A program made the position numbers and the translations under genes. A model generated the notes under the pieces. The model saw nothing but the letters and a program-made list of their open reading frames with translations, was not told where the DNA came from and ran no database searches. From NCBI RefSeq assembly GCF_042680125.1, contig NZ_JBHTNY010000011.1: 64,000 nucleotides of DNA; one strand, given 5' to 3'. Below, one piece after another: positions 35,699 through 44,456 of this stretch (positions within the stretch are counted from its first letter, which is position 1; each line of letters opens with the position of its first letter). This DNA comes from Robinsoniella peoriensis. Lineage in GTDB: Bacteria; Bacillota; Clostridia; Lachnospirales; Lachnospiraceae.

Positions 35699-36328
35699 TT
35701 ATCCGCGATGCTGGTAGAAAAATATTGCCAGTTGTGTCCGGTCTCTCAGGTCTAATTTATCTAAGATGGTGCTAAGGTAATTCCTTACGGTTCCTTCGCT
35801 TAAATACAAAGTCTCAGAAATTTCTTTATTACTAAGTCCATCTGCAACCAGTTTGATAATTTCCAGTTCTTTTGGCAGAACACCATGGGAACTATAATTG
35901 TATTGTTCCGTGTTCTGCATTAACTCAGGTATTTTCCTTACAATTTCACTTCCGAACACACTTTGACCGGAATAGACAGCTTTTAGGGCAGGTACAATGC
36001 TTTCGTAGTTCTGTTTCAGAAGATAACCTTTTGCACCGATATGTAATGCCCGGATAATATATTCATCATCCGAAAAAGTAGTTAAGTAAAGGATTTTTGC
36101 CAATGGATCATTTTTTAAAATTTTCTCTCCGGCTTCCAGGCCGCTCATATGTACCATACGGATGTCCATTAAAAGGATGTCCGTTTCTTTCTGATGTGCT
36201 TCAAAAAGTTCAATTGCTTCATTGCCGCTGCTTCCAACGGCAGTGACCTTTATCTCCGGATCACTTTCTAAGATTGTTTTCAGTGACAGGGCAACCAGCT
36301 GGTCGTCATCTACAATTATTATATTCAT
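35699..36328 (-). CDS. NarL/LuxR-type response regulator
   Basis: A 209-residue response regulator. The receiver domain begins NIIIVDDDQLVALSL and has its phospho-acceptor in LLMDIRMVHMSG near residue 54; a LuxR-type HTH follows (LPKELEIIKLVADGLSNKEI; LYLSEGTVRNYLSTIL). The open frame extends 79 codons further upstream, but that part is the shadow of the kinase gene. ATG 36328 follows AAAGGAAAA. It is co-transcribed with the kinase and divergent from an ABC exporter. Confidence 0.93.
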   Translation of the reverse strand: MNIIIVDDDQLVALSLKTILESDPEIKVTAVGSSGNEAIELFEAHQKETDILLMDIRMVHMSGLEAGEKILKNDPLAKILYLTTFSDDEYIIRALHIGAKGYLLKQNYESIVPALKAVYSGQSVFGSEIVRKIPELMQNTEQYNYSSHGVLPKELEIIKLVADGLSNKEISETLYLSEGTVRNYLSTILDKLDLRDRTQLAIFFYQHRG

Positions 36329-36350
36329 ATATTTTCCTTTCTGATAAGAG

Positions 36351-37418
36351 TCAGTACGTTTTTGGAACTGACGCAAATATCTTAAAACCGTGATCAATGC
36401 CGGTACGGAAAGTACCATGTAAAGCCTGAACCCGTTCCTGCATATTTTCAAGCCCGATTCCGTGGGAAGAAATGTTCCCGGGAACAGGATTGCCATTGTC
36501 GCTGATATGAATCTGATAAAAGGAAGGATGTTCTCTGACGATGATAACAATATTGCTGGCATCACTGTGTTTTACTATATTTGAAAGTCCTTCCTTGATC
36601 AGCATGATAAAACAATACTTTACATTTCTTGGAATGGTATCACTCATATCGTATTCTAACGTTGTTTCGTAAGTTTTATAATCTTTCAAAATAGTGCGGA
36701 TGGTATCATAAAGGTCAATGGAGTCATCATGGAGATCGTGGACGCTTTCCCGAATGCTGTCCATAGCACTGGAAAGCGTATCTTTTACGGAAAGCAGAGG
36801 TGCTTTCAGGCTATTGTCTTTATTAACCGCCAAAAGGGCACCGGTCTGTAATATAGAGCGGGACAGCATATGTCCCACATTATCATGTATTTTTCTTGCA
36901 ATTCGGTTTCGTTCTTTCAGCGTGGCAAGGTGTATTTCATAGTCTTGCTTTTCTAACAGGTCTTTGTTTTTATTTTCCAATAAAAGATTGAGTTCACGGC
37001 TGCTGTCCCGGGATATCTTCAGCTGTTGGGATAGTTTTTGGAAGGTTTCTGTCCGGTAGCAGAGCAGGTAACTCAATATAAAAAAGACGAAAACAGACAG
37101 GTTTAACGGATGGAAATCGATTGCCAGATATCGAAAGCATGCTGCTGCACCGATAATAGGCAGCATCCTTAGTTTCCAGGTGCAAAAGTCGTAAATAATC
37201 AGAGGAAGCAGCAGACAGAATGGAGGGATTAGAAAACACAGGAAAAGATACAGACAGCCTGTGAGAACCGTGACTTTGAGCTGATCGAAATAAGTATTCA
37301 GACAGCTGATGCCAAATGCAGTGACAAATACAAATACGGGCAGGATAGATAGGGAACTGTCGATTAAAAATATACAGCAGCAAATCAATATAATGCATTT
37401 ATCAATTAATGTATCCAT
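36351..37418 (-). CDS. NarL-type sensor histidine kinase
   Basis: A 355-residue kinase. About five membrane segments occupy residues 5-130, followed by a coiled coil, the HisKA_3 phospho-acceptor (NRIARKIHDNVGHML near 187) and a HATPase domain (EGLSNIVKHSDASN near 283, ISDNGNPVPG, HGIGLENMQERV). There is almost no outside loop, so it probably senses the membrane state or a partner protein. Start chosen at ATG 37418 behind GGAGG; the ATG at 37436 lies before that site. Confidence 0.9.
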   Translation of the reverse strand: MDTLIDKCIILICCCIFLIDSSLSILPVFVFVTAFGISCLNTYFDQLKVTVLTGCLYLFLCFLIPPFCLLLPLIIYDFCTWKLRMLPIIGAAACFRYLAIDFHPLNLSVFVFFILSYLLCYRTETFQKLSQQLKISRDSSRELNLLLENKNKDLLEKQDYEIHLATLKERNRIARKIHDNVGHMLSRSILQTGALLAVNKDNSLKAPLLSVKDTLSSAMDSIRESVHDLHDDSIDLYDTIRTILKDYKTYETTLEYDMSDTIPRNVKYCFIMLIKEGLSNIVKHSDASNIVIIVREHPSFYQIHISDNGNPVPGNISSHGIGLENMQERVQALHGTFRTGIDHGFKIFASVPKTY

Positions 37419-37538
37419 GGGGGGTCCTCCTTGCATGTAACAGTCGAAAGTGTTGAATTTACAGACATGCTCTGCTGTAGTTTACTTCTTTATTATACCT
37501 ATTAGCGATTGAAATCTCAATAACAGATTCATCAAAAC

Positions 37539-37611
37539 AGGATGTTATGACAAATGTCATCTAACATCCTGACATACGGCACTTCTCTGGGTCTGCCGAT
37601 TGGTTTATAAT
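37539..37611 (+). promoter_or_regulatory. Operator and promoter of the ABC exporter operon
   Basis: A long inverted repeat, AGGATGTTATGACA then TGTCATCTAACATCCT (37539-37570), lies upstream of a TATAAT (37606-37611) that lacks a good -35 box. This arrangement fits activation by the NarL-type response regulator encoded on the other side. Confidence 0.65.
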
Positions 37612-37642
37612 GGCAGTATCAAATAAATGGAGGGTGCTAAGA

Positions 37643-38584
37643 ATGAGTGAAACAATTGTTAAAATAGAAAATCTTGTAAAACGATACAAAGAACTGGTAG
37701 CATTAGATCATTTCAATCTGGATATTAAAAGGGGAGAGATCTTTGGGCTGCTGGGCCCAAATGGATCGGGAAAGACAACGGCAATCAGCTGTCTCTTATC
37801 CCTGCTTTCTTATGATAAGGGAAAGATAGAGGTATTTGGTAAAACGATGCATCCGGACAGCTATGACAGCAAGCGGAAGATCGGGGTTATTATGCAGAAT
37901 GTAGCCGTTTTTGAGGAACTGACAGTCCATGAAAATCTGGATTATTTTTGTGGACTGTATGTGAATGATAAACAGGAAAGGAAGAAACTGGTAGAAGAGG
38001 CAATTGACTTTGTAGGACTCCAGGAATTTAAAAAATTTTATCCCAGAAAGTTATCCGGTGGACTTCTTAGAAGATTAAATATCGGATGCGGGATTGCCCA
38101 CAAACCAGAACTGATTATCATGGATGAACCTACCGTAGCAGTGGATCCCCAGAGCAGAAACCACATACTAAAAGGAATACAGAAACTGAATCATGAGGGG
38201 GCAACAATCATCTATACTTCCCATTACATGGAGGAAGTGGAACAGATCTGTACCCGGGTTGCCATTATGGATAATGGGCAGAATCTGGCAATTGGGACAA
38301 CGGAAGAACTTAAGAACATGATCAAAGTTGGTGAAACCATCCGGATCGAAATACTGGGTCTGGAAAGCAGCATTCTGTTGAAAATCAAAGAACTTCCACA
38401 TGTCTATTCAGTGGCATATGAAGAGAACGTATTAAAAATAAAGTGCAGCAGTGCGAATCATAATCTTATAAGAATATTGAATTATCTTCAGGATCAGGGA
38501 ATTTCTTTTGGCAGGGTTTTCTCAGAAATGCCAACTTTAAATGATGTGTTTTTAGAGATTACAGGCAGAGAGCTGAGAGATTAG
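37643..38584 (+). CDS. ABC transporter ATP-binding protein
   Basis: A 313-residue ATPase of the DrrA/ABC-2 exporter group. Walker A GPNGSGKTT near residue 39, signature KLSGGLLRRLNIG near 137 and Walker B IIMDEPTVAVDPQSR near 157 are clear. The C-terminal region fits the DUF4162-like extension. Start at ATG 37643 after GGAGG. Substrate unknown; regulated with the divergent two-component system. Confidence 0.92.
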   Translation: MSETIVKIENLVKRYKELVALDHFNLDIKRGEIFGLLGPNGSGKTTAISCLLSLLSYDKGKIEVFGKTMHPDSYDSKRKIGVIMQNVAVFEELTVHENLDYFCGLYVNDKQERKKLVEEAIDFVGLQEFKKFYPRKLSGGLLRRLNIGCGIAHKPELIIMDEPTVAVDPQSRNHILKGIQKLNHEGATIIYTSHYMEEVEQICTRVAIMDNGQNLAIGTTEELKNMIKVGETIRIEILGLESSILLKIKELPHVYSVAYEENVLKIKCSSANHNLIRILNYLQDQGISFGRVFSEMPTLNDVFLEITGRELRD

Positions 38585-38593
38585 GAGGGCGTT

Positions 38594-39727
38594 ATGTTTT
38601 TTCATATTTATAAATACCGCCTGAAAGGGCTGGTACGAAATTGGCAGGGATTATTTTGGACATTGGCTTTTCCCATGATTCTGGGTACTCTTTTCTTCGT
38701 GACCTTTGGAAACTTTATGAATCGGGAAGAAAAATTACAGGCGATTCCGGTGGCAGCAGTGATGGAAAACCAGGACAGCTATTTTAAAGAACTGCTGGAT
38801 GAATTATCCAAACCGGGGGCAGACCAGATAATGAACATTCAATATACGAATGAGGATGCCGCAGGGAAACTCCTGAGTGACGGTGACGTAGATGGTGTGT
38901 TTTATGTGTCGGATACAGTACAATTAATGGTTAAAAAGACTGGAATCAATCAAAGTATTTTAAGTTCCTTACTGGACAGTTATCTCCAGGCGGAAAATAT
39001 GATTAAAAAAGCAATAAAATTAAATCCGGCTTCTGCGGAGATTATAATGAAAAATCTGAATGAAGATGTGACCGTAAATAAAGAAATAACCCTGAGCAGC
39101 GGAAATCAGGATGCAATGATGCAGTATTTCTATGCCCTTCTTGCGATGGCATGTCTGTACGGGTGTTTTCTGGGATTATACAATGCAGGATATATTCAGG
39201 CAAACCTTACCACACTGGCTGCCAGAAAGATGACTTCGCCTGTCCACCGTATGACTATGATAATGGGTGAATTTGCGGCAGCAGTCTCTGTGCAATTTTG
39301 TTCCCTGCTGATATTGATGGGATATCTGCGGTTTGTACTTGGGGTAAACTTTGGAAATAAAATACCGGCAATTCTGTTTTTGGCATTCGTCGGCACTTTA
39401 CTTGGCGTATCCATGGGATTTTTTGCAGGCTGTATCGGAAGAACATCCCTGAGTGTAAAAACGGGTATCATGATTGCACTCAATATGTTTTTATGCTTTT
39501 TCAGCGGTTTATTCATAAATACAATTAAAAATGACGTGGAACAGGTCTGCCCTATTATAAACCGTATCAATCCTGCAGTGGTGCTGTCAGATGCATTTTA
39601 CGCACTTGATATTTATGATACTTACGACCGCTATTTTAAGAATATTATTATATTATTGATTTTTACTGCAATATTCTGCATAGGGGGATTTTTGCTGGCA
39701 AGGAGGAAGAAATATGCAAGTCTTTAA
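38594..39727 (+). CDS. ABC-2 type permease
   Basis: A 377-residue permease. One N-terminal membrane helix, an extracytoplasmic region of about 140 residues (SYFKELLDELSKPGADQI...), then five helices from about residue 175: the standard ABC-2 membrane layout. It overlaps the next permease by 14 bases, so the two form a heterodimer with the ATPase. Confidence 0.9.
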   Translation: MFFHIYKYRLKGLVRNWQGLFWTLAFPMILGTLFFVTFGNFMNREEKLQAIPVAAVMENQDSYFKELLDELSKPGADQIMNIQYTNEDAAGKLLSDGDVDGVFYVSDTVQLMVKKTGINQSILSSLLDSYLQAENMIKKAIKLNPASAEIIMKNLNEDVTVNKEITLSSGNQDAMMQYFYALLAMACLYGCFLGLYNAGYIQANLTTLAARKMTSPVHRMTMIMGEFAAAVSVQFCSLLILMGYLRFVLGVNFGNKIPAILFLAFVGTLLGVSMGFFAGCIGRTSLSVKTGIMIALNMFLCFFSGLFINTIKNDVEQVCPIINRINPAVVLSDAFYALDIYDTYDRYFKNIIILLIFTAIFCIGGFLLARRKKYASL

Positions 39728-40862
39728 TTGTTTTTACAAAATTATTAAAAAAAACATAGGAGGATTATTACTTTATTTTGGGATTTTTATCGGCCTTGCA
39801 ATATTAATATCTAATGTTACTTCCGGTACAGAGATGCAGAGTTTTCAGGATACTAAGATACAGATAGCAGTCATTGACCGTGACGGCAGTGAACTTAGCG
39901 GGGCACTTAAGGAATATATGGGATCCAGACAGAATCTGGTTGAGATAGAAGATGATAAGGAAAAGATGCAGGACAATTTATTTGCCAGAAAAGTAGAATA
40001 TATTCTGATCATCCCTGCTGGATTTGAAGAGAAAATAAAGAATGGGGAAGAGGTTTATACCGAAAATATTAAGGTTCCCGGCTCCTATACCGGATATTTT
40101 GCAGACAGTCAGGTAAGCCAATATTTAAAATCTTTGAAAACATATTTAGCGGCGGGTTATTCGGTGACAGATGCAGCAAAAAATGTATCTGAGGATCTGG
40201 AATTAAAAGGCCAGGTTACGCTGCAGGGGGATACAGTAAAGGCGAGTATGCCATCTGTTTACTATTATCTGAGGTATATTCCATATGCGCTGATGGCGGT
40301 GCTGATATATGGAATCAGTCCGGCACTGCGTGCTTTTCAAAACAGGGATCTGAAAAAAAGGAATGAGTGCGGTGCCATGACAATGAATCAGAGGAATAAA
40401 CAGATTATGATTGCCTGCGTGGCATTTTCGGCCATCGTATGGGGTGTATTTATGATCATGGCAGTCGTGCTTTACAGGGGACAGTTATTAGATGGGAACA
40501 TAAAATACGGTATATTAAATACAATAGCGTTTTTATTGCTCGCAGCATCAATAGCATTTATGGTGGGCATGCTGGTAAAAAGTGATAATGCCCTTACGGC
40601 GCTGGTAAATATTATCAGTCTCGGCTTCTGCTTTATGGGCGGGGTCTTTGTTCCCCAGGAAGTCATGAGTGAAAAAGTATTGGCATTCTGTAAGTTTGTA
40701 CCGTCCTTTTGGTATGTAAAAGTGAATGATATGCTGGGAGGAGCAATCGGCATTACCCACCAGATGAGAACGGATGTATGGATGGGGATTTTGGTGCAGG
40801 TAGGATTTGCAGCAGCAATTTTTGCTCTTACTTTAGTACTGATTAAAAAAACAAGAGTTTAG
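39714..40862 (+). CDS. ABC-2 type permease
   Basis: A 382-residue permease with the same layout as its neighbour: N-terminal helix, an extracytoplasmic domain (MQSFQDTKIQIAVIDRDGSE...), and five C-terminal helices, with FMGGVFVPQEVMS near 308 typical of ABC-2 proteins. AGGAGG precedes the ATG. Terminator follows at 40891. Confidence 0.9.
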   Translation: MQVFNCFYKIIKKNIGGLLLYFGIFIGLAILISNVTSGTEMQSFQDTKIQIAVIDRDGSELSGALKEYMGSRQNLVEIEDDKEKMQDNLFARKVEYILIIPAGFEEKIKNGEEVYTENIKVPGSYTGYFADSQVSQYLKSLKTYLAAGYSVTDAAKNVSEDLELKGQVTLQGDTVKASMPSVYYYLRYIPYALMAVLIYGISPALRAFQNRDLKKRNECGAMTMNQRNKQIMIACVAFSAIVWGVFMIMAVVLYRGQLLDGNIKYGILNTIAFLLLAASIAFMVGMLVKSDNALTALVNIISLGFCFMGGVFVPQEVMSEKVLAFCKFVPSFWYVKVNDMLGGAIGITHQMRTDVWMGILVQVGFAAAIFALTLVLIKKTRV

Positions 40863-40890
40863 ACATGCCTCTGGATCATATCAGGTTAAC

Positions 40891-40942
40891 GGTTTCGTCA
40901 GAAGAAGCAGTATGAGTCTGCTGCTTTTGGCGGAGCCTTTTT
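40891..40942 (+). terminator. Terminator of the ABC exporter operon
   Basis: GGTTTCGTCAGAAGAAGCAG pairs imperfectly with CTGCTGCTTTTGGCGGAGCC, followed by TTTTT. Confidence 0.75.
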
Positions 40943-41036
40943 GCTGTTCCTGTTCTTGAAAACGCAGTGAGAAATATAATATATTCTATAATTCTATATA
41001 GCGGACTGTATTATATAAAAAAAATAATTATATATG

Positions 41037-41068
41037 TTGACAAAGTATATTATACGACATATAATATA
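41037..41068 (+). promoter_or_regulatory. Consensus promoter with a PadR-type operator
   Basis: TTGACA (41037-41042) and TATAAT (41060-41065) with a 17-base spacer. The inverted repeat TATATTATA (41046-41054)/TATAATATA (41060-41068) covers the spacer and -10 box. A perfect promoter blocked by a palindrome just before a padR gene suggests autorepression. Confidence 0.75.
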
Positions 41069-41123
41069 GTCAAACAAAAGGTATTAGATTTACTTTTTGA
41101 ACAAAACGAGAGGAGGCGGTAAG

Positions 41124-41450
41124 ATGACTTATCAATTGGGAGCGGCACTTACAGATGCAATTGTCCTGGCGATTATTGCAAAGGGAGATACGTATGGATA
41201 CTCTATTTCCCAGGAAATGAAAAAGGTAACGGATTTAAAGGAGTCTACGCTTTACCCGGTATTGAGAAGATTACAGAATCATGGCTATCTGGGAACTTAT
41301 GACCAGCCATTTCAGGGGAGGAATCGAAAATATTATTATCTGACTCCCGAAGGAAAGAAACAATATCAGCATTTTGTAGATGAATGGATTACTTATCGAG
41401 CAGGAATAGAAGAAATAATTTTGGGAGGAACTAAAAATGGGCAAGAATGA
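41124..41450 (+). CDS. PadR-family transcriptional regulator
   Basis: A 108-residue PadR winged-helix protein (LTDAIVLAIIAKGDTYGYSI; LKESTLYPVLRRLQNHGYLG; YYLTPEGKKQYQHF). The start is ATG 41124 after GAGGAGGCGG. It overlaps the DUF1700 gene by 14 bases. In Firmicutes this trio (padR, HAAS/DUF1700, DUF4097) acts in envelope or antibiotic response; the operator at 41046-41068 fits autoregulation. Confidence 0.93.
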   Translation: MTYQLGAALTDAIVLAIIAKGDTYGYSISQEMKKVTDLKESTLYPVLRRLQNHGYLGTYDQPFQGRNRKYYYLTPEGKKQYQHFVDEWITYRAGIEEIILGGTKNGQE

Positions 41451-42018
41451 ATATTTGCGGACTCTGGCGCGTGAACTTCGAAAGCTGCCAAAGGAAGAGT
41501 TCGATACAGCGATGGATTATTATACGGAATATTTTGAAGATGCCGGACCGGAAAAGGAACAGGAGATCATTCAGGAACTTGGAACTCCCCGTGAAGTAGC
41601 ATATCAGATTATTACGGATGCTGCAATTAAGCGGATGGAAGAACAGGTAAATGTAAAAAAAGGATTCAGCACTCTTTGGATCATAATATTAGGGATCTGT
41701 GCAGCTCCTGTGGCACTTCCAATGGCATTTGCGATGGTAGCCCTGTTTGCTTCTATGCTCCTGGTGGTAGTTGCGTTTGTGGGGTCTGCAATTCTGGTAG
41801 ACCTGTGTGCATTGGCCGGAGGGATTGTTACGGCATTTTGTGGAATTTACCTGTTATTTACCCAACCAGCGACCGGCATTGCATTGCTCGGACTTGGAAT
41901 GGCAGCTGTTGGAATTGGAATCTTTGTAGGATTTGGGATTATCGGAATCGGCAGACGTATGGTAAAAGGGATTGGTAAAATGTTCAGAAACATTTTAAAG
42001 AGGAGGAAAAAGTCATGA
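41437..42018 (+). CDS. DUF1700 (HAAS domain) membrane protein
   Basis: A 193-residue protein. Residues 1-75 are the cytoplasmic HAAS helical domain (YLRTLARELRKLPKEEFDTA; FEDAGPEKEQEIIQELGTP), thought to transmit signals to PadR; the rest is four or five hydrophobic segments and a basic end. It overlaps the next gene by 4 bases. Confidence 0.88.
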   Translation: MGKNEYLRTLARELRKLPKEEFDTAMDYYTEYFEDAGPEKEQEIIQELGTPREVAYQIITDAAIKRMEEQVNVKKGFSTLWIIILGICAAPVALPMAFAMVALFASMLLVVVAFVGSAILVDLCALAGGIVTAFCGIYLLFTQPATGIALLGLGMAAVGIGIFVGFGIIGIGRRMVKGIGKMFRNILKRRKKS

Positions 42019-43196
42019 AAAAGTATCAGAAAGTTTTGCTGATCACCGCAGGATGCCTGACACTTGCAGGAGGCATTGTTATGGTAACCGGTCTTGCACT
42101 GGGTGGCAGCCTGGGATTGAGACTGACTTCAGAAGGAATTTATACTGGAAATGATCAGGGAAAATATATAGAAGAAACAAAAAGTTTAAAAGATATAAAA
42201 AATTTAGAAATAAGTGCGGGTTATGGCAATATCTATATAGAACAGGGGGATTCATTCCGGCTGGAATATGGCTACGATGATATGTTCGCCAAACCGGAAT
42301 ATAAAGCTGATAATGGGAAGGTTAGTTTCAACCTGAAAAGTGTCCATCAAAACGGGATTAGTCTCATTGGCATTGGTAATTTCGCTAATCAGAAAAAAGA
42401 AGATTATATAAAACTGATTCTGCCAAAAGGCATTGAATTGGATCAGCTGAAAGTGCGCTCAGATTATGGTGAGCTGAGTCTGAATCAGGCGGATATTAAG
42501 AATCTGATATTAGAAGGCGACAGCGGAAATATCAATATTACGAATGTAAATATGGAAGAACTCAGTCTGAATCTGGATTATGGTAAATTAGAAATGGAAA
42601 ATTGTGTTGTTCCAGAACTGAAGATTGATAATGATACCAGTTCCGGTGATTTGGAATTGAAAAATATTACTGCAAAAAATGTGAAAATAAGCACAGACTA
42701 CGGTAATGTTACAGTTGATCAGATGAAAGCCGATCAGGTAGAGATTATGAATAACAACGGCTCTGTGGACCTGCGTAATATGGAAGGAAACACGAAAAAT
42801 AAAAGAATGAATCTGCTTACAGTAAACGGTGAATACGGAGCTATCGGTCTTAGAAACGTTAAGACTAATAGTCTGAACATAGAAAGTGATTATGGAACAG
42901 TCAAAGGAACAGATATTACGGCTGTAAAAAATAATATTCGTCAGGAAAACGGAAAATGCAGTATAGATAACCTGAACACGTCAGATACTAATATCAAGAA
43001 CGAATACGGTGATGTTGACCTGACTCTGGCAAAATCAGAAAAAGAATATGATTTTTATCTGGATACGGATGATGGAGAAGTCAGCATTAACGGTGAGCAT
43101 TACGGAGACGATTATACCAGGGATAACGGAAAAGATAAACAGATCAGAGTAAGCGTTGAATATAACGCCAGAATCTCTATCAGCGCAGAAGAGTAG
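42015..43196 (+). CDS. DUF4097 beta-helix surface protein
   Basis: A 393-residue protein with one N-terminal membrane anchor (residues 7-30). The rest is a repetitive beta-solenoid of the DUF4097/putative adhesin type, with short repeats such as ISAGYGNIYIEQG, SDYGELSLNQAD, DYGKLEMENC, TDYGNVTVDQM and GEYGAIGLRNV at a spacing of about 20-40 residues. Function unknown; it is the output or sensor part of the padR operon. Confidence 0.85.
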   Translation: MKKYQKVLLITAGCLTLAGGIVMVTGLALGGSLGLRLTSEGIYTGNDQGKYIEETKSLKDIKNLEISAGYGNIYIEQGDSFRLEYGYDDMFAKPEYKADNGKVSFNLKSVHQNGISLIGIGNFANQKKEDYIKLILPKGIELDQLKVRSDYGELSLNQADIKNLILEGDSGNINITNVNMEELSLNLDYGKLEMENCVVPELKIDNDTSSGDLELKNITAKNVKISTDYGNVTVDQMKADQVEIMNNNGSVDLRNMEGNTKNKRMNLLTVNGEYGAIGLRNVKTNSLNIESDYGTVKGTDITAVKNNIRQENGKCSIDNLNTSDTNIKNEYGDVDLTLAKSEKEYDFYLDTDDGEVSINGEHYGDDYTRDNGKDKQIRVSVEYNARISISAEE

Positions 43197-43282
43197 TTTA
43201 CAATAAGTTGATAAATTCTTGATATTTGTCTGTTAGAGTGATAGAAAAACGAAAGCAGAATTTATACGAAGGGAAGAAGCCT

Positions 43283-44305
43283 ATGAAAATTTTATCTGTC
43301 ATAGTACCTTGTTATCAATCACAGGATTATATGGAACATTGTATCAAGACCTTACTGACCGGTCAGGATGATGTGGAAATACTTGTAATTGATGACGGTT
43401 CAAAAGACCATACACTATCTATTGCACAGAAATATGAATCAAAATATCCAAACATAGTGCGTGCTATACATCAGGAGAATAAGGGGCATGGCGGAGCTCT
43501 GAACACAGGAATTGCCAATGCAAAAGGACTCTACCTGAAAGTTGTAGACAGTGACGACTGGGTTAATCAGGAGGCATACAAAAAGATTCTGGAAGAACTG
43601 AAAGAACTAATTGCTTCAGATGAAATGCCGGATCTGGTAGTATCTAATTTTGTATATGAAAAACAGGGTGCAAAGCGGAAGAAGGTAATTAATTACCGGC
43701 GGTATATGAAAACCGGAGAAACATTTACCTGGAAAGATACCAGAGGACTTCCGGTAACCAATTATCTTATGATGCATTCCCTTATTTACCGCACAGAATT
43801 GGTGAGAAACAGTGGGCTGGTATTGCCTGAACATACTTTTTATGTAGATAATATTTATGTCTTTCAACCCCTGCCTTATGTTCGGACAATTCGGTACCTG
43901 GATTTAAATTTCTACCGGTATTTTATAGGAAGAGAAGATCAGTCGGTTCAGGAATCCGTAATGATTGGACGAATGGATCAGCATTACCGGGTAACCCGTA
44001 ACTTAATTGACTATATGCATAAGAAACAGTTTATGATCAAAGAACGTTCTTTGCGTAAGACGATGTATACAAATCTGAAACTGGCAATGGCAATTGCCAC
44101 GATCCTGGCAATGCTGAAAGATACACCGGACAGCGGTAAAGAACTGAAACAGATTTGGAGATATTTAAAAAATCTTGACAGCCGCATGTATCGAAAAGTG
44201 AGATATAGCTGCATTGGTATTGGTGTAAATCTTCCGGGTAGATTAGGAAGGCGCACAGTACTTGGCTGTTATCATTTACTTCAAAGACTTTATGGATTTA
44301 ATTAA
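43283..44305 (+). CDS. Family 2 glycosyltransferase
   Basis: A 340-residue GT-A fold transferase. KILSVIVPCYQSQDYMEHCI at the start, LVIDDGSKDHT near residue 38, NKGHGGALNTGIANAKG near 70 and the metal-binding VDSDDW near 92 are classical GT2 motifs. Sugar and acceptor unknown; no membrane helix, so it acts on the inner face of the membrane. ATG 43283 follows GAAGGGAAG; an upstream in-frame start at 43226 has no ribosome site. Confidence 0.9.
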   Translation: MKILSVIVPCYQSQDYMEHCIKTLLTGQDDVEILVIDDGSKDHTLSIAQKYESKYPNIVRAIHQENKGHGGALNTGIANAKGLYLKVVDSDDWVNQEAYKKILEELKELIASDEMPDLVVSNFVYEKQGAKRKKVINYRRYMKTGETFTWKDTRGLPVTNYLMMHSLIYRTELVRNSGLVLPEHTFYVDNIYVFQPLPYVRTIRYLDLNFYRYFIGREDQSVQESVMIGRMDQHYRVTRNLIDYMHKKQFMIKERSLRKTMYTNLKLAMAIATILAMLKDTPDSGKELKQIWRYLKNLDSRMYRKVRYSCIGIGVNLPGRLGRRTVLGCYHLLQRLYGFN

Positions 44306-44366
44306 TGGAATGTATCCCGGGGATTGTGGCATATTCCTGCCACAGACTGGGAAGCACATTATAAAT

Positions 44367-44449
44367 GAAGGAGGCAAAGTTTGAAAGAAAAGCGCTTTCA
44401 AACTATTTATTAAGGCAGTATCGCAGGCAGGACTGCGATATGCAGGAGG
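44367..44449 (+). promoter_or_regulatory. 5' leader element, copy 3 (upstream of the third CmpB gene)
   Basis: The most diverged copy. GAAGGAGG (44367-44374) stands 6 nt before a TTG frame (44381-44413: TTG AAA GAA AAG CGC TTT CAA ACT ATT TAT TAA). The TTTGAAAG/CTTTCAAA stem is kept. The second hairpin has other bases (GCAGTATCGCAG/CTGCGATATGC) but pairs as well as in copies 1-2. AGGAGG then lies 7 nt before the ATG at 44457. Confidence 0.65.
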
Positions 44450-44456
44450 TATAACT

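Noticed and set aside
35699..36565. Longer version of the NarL response regulator with 79 extra residues
   Set aside because: The extra part is the shadow of the kinase gene; the receiver domain starts at the ATG at 36328 with a good ribosome binding site.
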